Shown: in pieces, positions 58,060 through 64,000 of the stretch
How the letters are laid out: the number at the start of each line of letters is the position of its first letter
Numbering within the stretch: position 1 is the first letter of the stretch
From: SLFH01 sp050486265
Lineage (GTDB): Bacteria; Planctomycetota; Phycisphaerae; Phycisphaerales; UBA1924
Reading direction: 5' to 3'
Assembly (NCBI GenBank): GCA_050486265.1
Contig: JBJHCY010000001.1
Location: 372,001 to 436,000 of the forward strand
DNA: 64,000 nucleotides
The notes under the pieces: model-generated
The model's database searches: none
Told to the model about the DNA's origin: nothing
What the model saw: only the letters and a program-made list of their open reading frames with translations
Translations under genes and position numbers: made by a program

Positions 58060-59544
58060 ATGGAAGCCGCACAAGACCCACTCGCCGACTTCACCCCAGA
58101 AGAAATCGACGAGGCCACCCACGCGCTCCTCGACGACTGGTGCAAGCCCGGTTTCTCCGAGCTCGACCTCAGCCGCGCCCACGCCCTCACCCTGCGGCAG
58201 ATCCTCGCCCTCGCCTCACGCCCCGCCTTCCAAGCCGCCCTCGACACACTCCGAGCCCTCAAAAAACTCCGCGCCCCCGTCATCGAACAGGCGACGAGAC
58301 AACTCATCCTCGAACGACTCTGCAACCTCGCCCAACACGAACCCATCAACGGCGCCTTCGCCAGAGAACTCCGACTCGCCATCAAACAACTCGCAGAACT
58401 CTTCCCTCAGCCCCCTACCCAACCTCCCGACTCTAGCCTCTCGACCCATCGCCCATCGCGCCCGCCGACGGCGGGCGGCCCTCGCCCACCAGAACAACAC
58501 CCCACCAACCCAACGCCCAAGCCGCCTACCCCACCTACCGACCCTCTCGACTGCTCGCCTCTCACCCGCTCGACCCTCTCGCCCGTCGAAGACGGGCGGC
58601 CTGGGTGGCACGGCTCGCCGAGCCGTGTCCCTACACCCCCTCCAAAACCTCCCGATCCCCCGCCCGCGCAGCGGGCGTCCCAGGTGGCACAGGTCTCCGA
58701 CCTGTGCTCTCCCCCAACTACGCCCCCTCCGGCTCACCTGCTCGCCTGTTCGCCCGCTCAACCCTCTCGCTCGCAAAGCGAGCGCCCCGCGCCCAGCGCC
58801 CAACTCCCCGCGCCCGGGGCGCAGCCCCCGCCCGACTGCTCGCCTCTCACCTGCTCGACCCTCTCGCCCGTCGAAGTCGGGCGCTGCCGCCCGCGTTCAG
58901 AGTTGCCTGAGCTCTCGCGGCTCTTCGCAGGCGACCGCCGCGGCGAGAGCCTCGGCGACCTCCAGCGATCGCACAAGGCAGGAGAGTCCTCCGGCCTCGG
59001 CTCGGGTCCAAGCGTCGCTCGGGAGGCCGGTCTCGACCCGGCGAGGTTCGGTGTGCAGGCCGCAGCCGAGACACTTGAGCACGGCTTCCTTTCGCGTCCA
59101 GATTTCAAAGAACAGCCGCGGCTCGGGCGTTCGACGACAGATCGCCAGCTCGCGCTCTGTCAGTGTGAGGCGCAGGAGGCTTTCATCAATCACGGCCCCG
59201 CTCGCACCGGGCGCTCGAAGGGAGGCGGGTTCGATCCGCTCGATGTCGAAACCGACGCGGCAGCCCTCAGCAAGCGCGATCCCCGACGCGCCGTCGCACG
59301 ACGACGCGCTCCAGCAGACTTCAGGCAGCAAGGGGGAGGTCGGCCGGCCGTAGGCGTCGCGAACGACCTCCGATTCGTCGAACGGAGCGCCGGAGAATTC
59401 GGTCAGCACACGGTCGCGGAGGCGGCGCGACCTCGCTCGTGCTTCAGCGCGGCTATAGCCGCCCAGCTCCAGCCGGATTTCGATGATCTCGTGCGACGCC
59501 GGCGCTTGGTTCATCGCGGCTGTCCTTCTGAGGAGGAGCTCTGA
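58060..59544 (+). CDS. Helical protein fused to translated hairpin repeats
   Basis: The open frame is 494 codons, but only about residues 1-125 look like a protein: FTPEEIDEATHALLDDWCKP, LTLRQILALASRPAFQAAL, ARELRLAIKQLAELFPQP, all helical. From 58420 it runs through a C-rich repeat tract (Pro-rich translation) and from 58897 it is antisense to the phosphopantetheinyl transferase gene. The true stop has probably been lost or the tail is not functional. Family not recognised. A truncated copy of its 3' part lies at 55417. Promoter suggests a leaderless transcript. Confidence 0.55.
   Translation: MEAAQDPLADFTPEEIDEATHALLDDWCKPGFSELDLSRAHALTLRQILALASRPAFQAALDTLRALKKLRAPVIEQATRQLILERLCNLAQHEPINGAFARELRLAIKQLAELFPQPPTQPPDSSLSTHRPSRPPTAGGPRPPEQHPTNPTPKPPTPPTDPLDCSPLTRSTLSPVEDGRPGWHGSPSRVPTPPPKPPDPPPAQRASQVAQVSDLCSPPTTPPPAHLLACSPAQPSRSQSERPAPSAQLPAPGAQPPPDCSPLTCSTLSPVEVGRCRPRSELPELSRLFAGDRRGESLGDLQRSHKAGESSGLGSGPSVAREAGLDPARFGVQAAAETLEHGFLSRPDFKEQPRLGRSTTDRQLALCQCEAQEAFINHGPARTGRSKGGGFDPLDVETDAAALSKRDPRRAVARRRAPADFRQQGGGRPAVGVANDLRFVERSAGEFGQHTVAEAARPRSCFSAAIAAQLQPDFDDLVRRRRLVHRGCPSEEEL
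58549..58599. repeat. 50-bp direct repeat, copy 1
   Basis: gactgctcgcctctcaccc...ctcgaccctctcgcccgtc ends in hairpin CGCCCGTC-GAA-GACGGGCG. Copy 2 at 58834-58883 differs at about three positions. Confidence 0.8.
58580..58631. repeat. Compound hairpin repeat, intact copy A
   Basis: Hairpin CGCCCGTC-GAA-GACGGGCG (58580-58598), linker gcctgggtgg, hairpin CACGGCTC-GCC-GAGCCGTG (58609-58627), then TCCC. Both stems are perfect. Confidence 0.85.
58661..58710. repeat. Compound hairpin repeat, intact copy B
   Basis: Hairpin CGCCCGC-GCA-GCGGGCG (58661-58677), linker tcccaggtgg, hairpin CACAGGTC-TCC-GACCTGTG (58688-58706). Same plan as copy A but both stems have other, still perfectly paired sequences. 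Confidence 0.85.
58738..58790. repeat. Diverged 50-bp repeat with a third stem
   Basis: ctgctcgcctgttcgcccgctcaaccctct followed by hairpin CGCTCGC-AAA-GCGAGCG (58768-58784). Homologous to 55718-55765 and to the repeats at 58549 and 58834. Confidence 0.75.
58834..58883. repeat. 50-bp direct repeat, copy 2
   Basis: Nearly identical to 58549-58599; the hairpin is CGCCCG...CGGGCG with one inner mismatch. It abuts the 3' end of the phosphopantetheinyl transferase gene. Confidence 0.8.
58897..59514 (-). CDS. 4'-phosphopantetheinyl transferase (Sfp type)
   Basis: A 205-residue PPTase. The magnesium motif is RVGFDIERIEP and the second motif is FFEIWTRKEAVLKCLG. It attaches the phosphopantetheine arm of CoA to carrier domains. 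ATG 59514 overlaps the NRPS stop by 4 bases, so it should activate the two carrier domains of that enzyme. The frame upstream is antisense or NRPS sequence. Confidence 0.92.
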   Translation of the reverse strand: MNQAPASHEIIEIRLELGGYSRAEARARSRRLRDRVLTEFSGAPFDESEVVRDAYGRPTSPLLPEVCWSASSCDGASGIALAEGCRVGFDIERIEPASLRAPGASGAVIDESLLRLTLTERELAICRRTPEPRLFFEIWTRKEAVLKCLGCGLHTEPRRVETGLPSDAWTRAEAGGLSCLVRSLEVAEALAAAVACEEPRELRQL

Positions 59545-62500
59545 TTCACCGCCGCCCTCGCCGCGACTTCCGCGCCCGTCGTCAGCATTTTGAGGTGATC
59601 GACCTCGACACTGACGGTGCGGAACGGCCCGCGGAGGTAGGGCTTCAGGCCGTTCGACTTTGCGTGCAGCACGGGCCGGACCTGCCGCTGCGCGGTCGCC
59701 GACTGGACGAGCACGGTCGGTACATGCAGGCGTGGTGGAGTCCACGAGGCGAATGCGTGGTGGATTTTCCTCCAAAGCTCTCGGTTTGGCGGCTCGGCCT
59801 TCTCGCCGGTTCCCGTCGTCCGCCTCTTTGCCGGCGAGGTGCGCAGACCCCTCCTGATCCTCGCGTTGAGCTTCGCCGCGATCGTCTGACGGGAGCGGAT
59901 GAGATAAGCCGGCGCGTACGCGTCAAGCAGGATGATTTCTTGCACCGACGCGCCACGCTCCAAGAGCGCCGACGCGGCGCCGAGCGCGATCACGCCGCCG
60001 AGCGAGTAGCCCATGATCCGTATGATGGACCCCTCGGCCTCGTCGATCGCCGCCTGCACGGCGCGTTCGATGAACGCCCGGCGGATCGACTGGGCGTCCG
60101 CGTTCGGGGCGAGCTCGTTGGCGATGGTGACGAGGTCGCAGCCGACCATGCGTTCGGCGTTCGGTTCGTGCTCGCTGTAGGCGGACCAGAACGCGTGCAG
60201 ATCTAGCGCCCGCCCCGACGATCCCGGAATCGCGAGCATCGTCTCATGCCCGTCGGAAGGCTCTCGCCGTCTGAACAGCGCGTACGGGCGTTCGGGGTCC
60301 TCCCTTACCCAGCGGAGCAGACCATCGAAGGTCGGCTCACGAAGGAACTCGCCGACATGGAGTTTCATGCCGGTGCGGTCGTGGATCTTAGCGCCGAGCT
60401 GCATCGCCTTGAGCGAGCTTCCGCCCGAAGCGTAAAAATCTCGGGCCGGGGTCGGCGCGGCGCCGAGCAGTTCCGTCCACAACGCTGAGAGCACATCCCC
60501 CGTGCGCTGGGCGTGGACTGTCCTCGACCGCTCGGCGTCCGTTGGTGCAACCGGCTGTGCAGTCCCGGAGTGAACGGCGAAATCGATGCTGCTGACCGCC
60601 GATGAATCGCCTCGGAATGCCGCGATCACACCATTCGCGATAGCACCCAGATCCTCGCGGTCGACGCTGCTCGAAGACGCCTCCAGCCACAATCTCGTCC
60701 CGGCCGACCTCCGCTCGACATGCAGCGCAACGCCGAACCTCGCCGCCGGTTGCGGCACGATGACCGGCTTGAATCTCCGTCCGCCCGCCCGGAATTCGGC
60801 GTCGTCTATCACACGGTATGTGAACCCGAACCGCGTCGCGTGTCCGACGGCGACGGGGTTGATCTTGCGGAGGCGTTCGATGACGCGTTCGATCGGCAGA
60901 ACGGTTTCGCCCTGCGCGGCGCGGATCTGTGCCTGCACTCCCGCGGCGTCTGATGAGGCGTCGATGATCTGCATGTCCAGGCAGCAACCGATGATTCGTT
61001 GCAGCTCGGGGCGGACGCGTTTGGAAACCGGGGTCATGATCCAACGCCCCGGGTCGCCGTAGCGTCCGTGGAGCACCCGACCGAAGGCATGCAGGACGAG
61101 CGCCGGTGACGAAACACCCTCGGCCGCGGCCCGGGCGTCGATCAACAGCCCGATATCGTCAGGCGTATCGATCGTGAACTGGACGCCTTGCTGCGGCCCA
61201 GAGTCGGGCAGCGGTCCCGGCGGCGGCGCGGTTTCGGCGATCCGCCCGGCGATCTCATCGGCCGCTCGTCCGTCCAGCCACCGGCGCTCGAAAGTGACAA
61301 ACGCGTCGTACCCCGGGGAGGGGTCGGGCTCCCGCCCCTCGAGGAGTTCAGCGAGTTCGGTTTCGATCAGTTCGATCGACCACTCGTCAACAGCGGCGTG
61401 GTGATACGCAGCAACGATGAAGCTCGCATCGTCAGACAATCTCCACGCGTGGAGGCGAGCCGGCAATGCCGAAGCATCGATCCGTCGTCCGATCGCCCGG
61501 GTCACCTCCCGAGGCAGTTCATTCTCGATCGAAGCCGAGTCCGTCGGAAGCGAGCCCTCTTCAGAGAGCCACGATCCGGGGCCGGGATCGTGCGAGACTG
61601 GGCGCACGCCGTCGGGCTCGAACAGGAACCCGGTGCGGAGCGCCTTGTGGCGTTCGAGCAAGCGGGTCCACGCCGCTCGCAGACTCTCGGTATCGATGCC
61701 CGGGCGAACGATCCATGCTTGATGCACGAGCATCGCCCGTCCGGTCGGATCTCGCTCACCTTCGAGCAGCACCCGTCGGCGGATGTCGCCCACCCCGTCT
61801 TCGGCATCGCCTGTGTTCAGGCCCGCCTGAGATTGGGCCGGCGTTCGTCGGAGTTCGTCGATGCGCGATGCGATCCCCGAAACGCTCTGCAGCGTCAGGA
61901 TCTCGATCGGCGTCGGCGACACTCCGAATTCGCCGTGGATGTCCGCGCACAGCCGCATCGCCGTAAGCGAGTGCCCACCGATCGAGACGAAGCCGGTCTC
62001 GCGCCCGATGGGTCCTGAGTAGTTCAGCCTTCTTCGGATCAAGTCGGCGAGCGACGCTTCGGTCGTTGTCGAGCGCGAGGCGTCGGCGGCCGCGTCGGTC
62101 GTGTCGAGCGAATCGATCCCGTCGAGTTGTTCATTGAGCGCCTCTCGGTCGACCTTTTCGGTCGAGCCCCGCGGCATCTCCTTCACCGCGACGAGACGTC
62201 CCGGGATCACCGGTCGGGGCAGCCTGGCTTCAAGGCAAGCCCGCACGGCGTCCTCGGTCGCTCCGTTCTCCGGGACAAACACGCCGACGAGGTGGCGGTC
62301 TTCGGCGGTATCGCCGCGGACGAGAACCGCCGCTTGGCGTACGCCTGGGCAGGCGTTGATCGCCGCCTCGACCTCATCGGGCTCGATGCGGTGGCCGCGG
62401 ATCTTGACCTGTCGGTCGAGCCTGCCGAGGAACAGAACCGAGCCGTCCTCCAGCCTGCGAACAAGGTCGCCGGTCCGGTACCAGCGGACGCCGTCAGAGT

Positions 62501-63611
62501 CGAGGACGAATTTGTCCCTCGTCAGGTCTTCGCGGGCGAGGTACCCCAGCGCCAGACCATCGCCGCCCACGAGCAGTTCACCTTGCTCACGCTCGTCCGC
62601 ATGATCGAAGCGCCCGGGCTCGACGATGCGTTCGAAGCTCCCGCGGATCGAGCGGCCAATCGGCGCACGATCGCCTTGCAGTTGCGCGTCGGTGATGGTG
62701 CAGCAGAGGCTGAAGGTCGTGTTCTCTGTCGGACCGTAGCCGTGGACAATGCGTACACCTGGGAACCGCTCTTTGAAGCTGCGGATGTGACGGACGCTCT
62801 CTCGTTCTCCCCCGGTCAGGAGCTGTCGCAGGCTGCGCATCGAGTCGGCGTGCTGATCGACCATGGCGTTGAAGAGCGCTGCAGTGAGCCAGACGCTGTC
62901 GACCTGTCTGTGCTTCAGAAACACAGCGAGCTCATCGAGCGACGGGTACGCGGCTTCCTGGACGACGCAGCATCCGCCGTTGAGCAGGGCGCCCCAGATC
63001 TCCAGCGTCGAGGCGTCGAACGCCACGGCGCTCAGCAAGCCCCAGCGGAGTTCGGGGCCGAACTCCGCGTAGTCCGCGTCAACGACCAGACGCACGACCG
63101 CGCGGTGAGGCACCACCACGCCCTTGGGCTCGCCGGTCGACCCGCTGGTGTACATCACATACGCGGGCGAGTCCGGGCGAGGAACGCCGTCGGGTTGCGT
63201 CGGGACTTCTTCGTTTCGCGGATCAACGGCGAGAAAGTCCGCGGCGCGAATCGCCGCGAGCCCGTCGGGCGCCTCGACGCCTTCGTCCGCGAGGCACGCC
63301 TTGGCGTGCAGTGGTTTCAGCATCGCGCGTTGTCTCTGCGCCGGGCTTTCCGGATCGATCGGCGCGTACGCGGCGCCGAGCCGAAGAATCCCCAGCACGC
63401 CCGCGATGAACGCCGGCGATCGCCCCATCAGCATCGGCACAAAGTCACCGGGACCTACCCCCGCCCGCACCAGCTGCGCCGCAACCGTGCGCGAGGCGTT
63501 GTCAAGTTGCCGATAGGTCAGCGAGAGGGCGTTCCCTTCGACACCCACGCGATCCGCGTGGTCCCGGACGACCGCGTCGAAGCGGCTCAGGATGGTCTCG
63601 GATCGGGGCAT
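59511..63611 (-). CDS. Nonribosomal peptide synthetase, A-T-C-T-TE
   Basis: A 1366-residue NRPS from ATG 63611. Domains in order (approximate): adenylation 20-510 (YTSGSTGEPKGVVVPH, GYGPTENTTFSLC, YRTGDLVRR, KIRGHRIEPDEVEAAI), carrier 1 540-610 (SIGGHSLTAMRL), condensation 650-1040 (RHKALRTGF, HHAAVDEWS), carrier 2 1060-1130 (ASGGSSLKAMQL), thioesterase 1140-1366 (MGYSLGGVIALGAASA). A manual reading of the pocket gives DALWLGGTFK, close to the valine code DAFWIGGTFK. There is one A domain for two carriers. The frame stays open to 63968 but that part is not NRPS-like. Confidence 0.92.
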   Translation of the reverse strand: MPRSETILSRFDAVVRDHADRVGVEGNALSLTYRQLDNASRTVAAQLVRAGVGPGDFVPMLMGRSPAFIAGVLGILRLGAAYAPIDPESPAQRQRAMLKPLHAKACLADEGVEAPDGLAAIRAADFLAVDPRNEEVPTQPDGVPRPDSPAYVMYTSGSTGEPKGVVVPHRAVVRLVVDADYAEFGPELRWGLLSAVAFDASTLEIWGALLNGGCCVVQEAAYPSLDELAVFLKHRQVDSVWLTAALFNAMVDQHADSMRSLRQLLTGGERESVRHIRSFKERFPGVRIVHGYGPTENTTFSLCCTITDAQLQGDRAPIGRSIRGSFERIVEPGRFDHADEREQGELLVGGDGLALGYLAREDLTRDKFVLDSDGVRWYRTGDLVRRLEDGSVLFLGRLDRQVKIRGHRIEPDEVEAAINACPGVRQAAVLVRGDTAEDRHLVGVFVPENGATEDAVRACLEARLPRPVIPGRLVAVKEMPRGSTEKVDREALNEQLDGIDSLDTTDAAADASRSTTTEASLADLIRRRLNYSGPIGRETGFVSIGGHSLTAMRLCADIHGEFGVSPTPIEILTLQSVSGIASRIDELRRTPAQSQAGLNTGDAEDGVGDIRRRVLLEGERDPTGRAMLVHQAWIVRPGIDTESLRAAWTRLLERHKALRTGFLFEPDGVRPVSHDPGPGSWLSEEGSLPTDSASIENELPREVTRAIGRRIDASALPARLHAWRLSDDASFIVAAYHHAAVDEWSIELIETELAELLEGREPDPSPGYDAFVTFERRWLDGRAADEIAGRIAETAPPPGPLPDSGPQQGVQFTIDTPDDIGLLIDARAAAEGVSSPALVLHAFGRVLHGRYGDPGRWIMTPVSKRVRPELQRIIGCCLDMQIIDASSDAAGVQAQIRAAQGETVLPIERVIERLRKINPVAVGHATRFGFTYRVIDDAEFRAGGRRFKPVIVPQPAARFGVALHVERRSAGTRLWLEASSSSVDREDLGAIANGVIAAFRGDSSAVSSIDFAVHSGTAQPVAPTDAERSRTVHAQRTGDVLSALWTELLGAAPTPARDFYASGGSSLKAMQLGAKIHDRTGMKLHVGEFLREPTFDGLLRWVREDPERPYALFRRREPSDGHETMLAIPGSSGRALDLHAFWSAYSEHEPNAERMVGCDLVTIANELAPNADAQSIRRAFIERAVQAAIDEAEGSIIRIMGYSLGGVIALGAASALLERGASVQEIILLDAYAPAYLIRSRQTIAAKLNARIRRGLRTSPAKRRTTGTGEKAEPPNRELWRKIHHAFASWTPPRLHVPTVLVQSATAQRQVRPVLHAKSNGLKPYLRGPFRTVSVEVDHLKMLTTGAEVAARAAVNQSSSSEGQPR

Positions 63612-63951
63612 GGGCTGGCTGTCCGGGCGTTGCCCGGTCCAACTCGGATCTGCCGTGAGATTGGATGGGTCGGTTCTGATGCCGATTGATCGGCTCCCCG
63701 AACGGGTGAACACACTGAGACTTGATCCCTTGTCGCCCGCACCTTCACCTTCCTCAGTCTGGCCCCATTGATTGTAGCTTCGAAGAGGGAGAGTTCTGTC
63801 CGATAAGCGGTCTCGGTGGCCCGCTGAATGATGTCGCAAAGTGCTCGGGGCGGCGTCCTTCAACCCGTTCGCCCGCATCCGGGCCCGCCGCATTCCGAAA
63901 GAGCGCCTGAGGTGCCGCGAGCTATCCCGCGGCCGATCCAAGGAGGTGGGG
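63612..63951. other. Region between the NRPS and the right-edge gene
   Basis: No gene recognised. On the minus strand the NRPS frame stays open to 63968, but the translation has no domain. It must hold the NRPS promoter and that of the divergent right-edge gene; no convincing -35/-10 pair was found. Confidence 0.4.
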
Positions 63952-64000
63952 ATGCCGATCCAACACAAGCGACGACTGTGCTTCGCATTGGCCCTGCTGT
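63952..64000 (+). CDS. Start of a gene with a signal-peptide-like N-terminus (partial)
   Basis: ATG 63952 follows AAGGAGGT, the strongest ribosome-binding site in the window. The 16 visible residues, MPIQHKRRLCFALALL, have a basic start and a hydrophobic core, as in a secreted or membrane protein. It is divergent from the NRPS. The function cannot be told. Confidence 0.6.
   Translation, partial: MPIQHKRRLCFALALL

Noticed and set aside
55400..58900. CRISPR-like array
   Set aside because: Repeats are few, irregularly spaced and variable in sequence; no cas gene is nearby.
63612..63968. N-terminal extension of the NRPS to 63968
   Set aside because: The 119 extra residues resemble no starter domain and the frame overlaps the start of the divergent gene at 63952.

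Overview
The window is a GC-rich bacterial chromosome segment. Its gene content suggests Planctomycetota, probably class Phycisphaerae: paired M14 carboxypeptidase-like proteins with calcium-loop insertions, HEAT and TPR proteins, a eukaryote-like UDP-sugar pyrophosphorylase, a SUF system as the apparent iron-sulfur machinery, and 'GCCCC-aaa-GGGGCG ... CCACGGGTGGAGCGAAG' intergenic repeats. This assignment is an inference from gene content. No rRNA, CRISPR array, transposase or prophage was seen. Several promoters share a TTGACA-like box, a 16-base spacer and a TAtctT or TAccaT box, and some place the -10 box only 5-6 bases before the start codon, so leaderless mRNAs are likely.

Layout. 1-5.4 kb: a partial XRE-cupin regulator, then a methionine operon (aspartokinase-like, metY, metX, asd, each overlapping the next by 4 bases) behind a Met/Cys-rich leader peptide and a terminator hairpin. 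5.4-11.8 kb: a suf operon on the minus strand (Rrf2 regulator, sufB, Rieske protein, sufC, sufD, thiosulfate sulfurtransferase, sufE, sufT) whose promoter spacer is a palindrome. 11.8-15 kb: an APH-kinase fusion, an HPt protein and a REC-GGDEF diguanylate cyclase. 15-22.8 kb: two tandem Na/Pi-cotransporter paralogues and an RND efflux pair. 23-31 kb: alkaline phosphatase, catalase divergent from oxyR, a cupin, and copper homeostasis (copZ-copA with a CsoR operator, then csoR).

31-46.8 kb: a Panacea/PemK-like toxin-antitoxin candidate, an M14 carboxypeptidase with a degenerate paralogue, a DEAD-box helicase, HEAT and TPR proteins, trpB, a UMF1-type MFS transporter with a hydrolase, a hairpin-repeat island and a UDP-sugar pyrophosphorylase. 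47-53.7 kb: rpe, a histidine-phosphatase-fold protein lacking both catalytic histidines, accD, lnt, a HEAT lipoprotein, and a coiled-coil protein with a small membrane protein. 53.8-55.4 kb: tRNA-Asp with promoter and terminator, then a DUF433/PIN-like module of different base composition. 55.4-58.9 kb: a ClpX-like ATPase flanked by two copies of a compound repeat, each attached to the 3' part of the same helical-protein gene; this is the best candidate for an undescribed element. 58.9-64 kb: a small NRPS (A-T-C-T-TE) overlapping its phosphopantetheinyl transferase, and the start of a plus-strand gene at the right edge.

The genes fall into clear functional sets: sulfur amino acid synthesis next to Fe-S assembly, peroxide and copper stress defence side by side, and lipid and lipoprotein synthesis (accD, lnt, lipoprotein).
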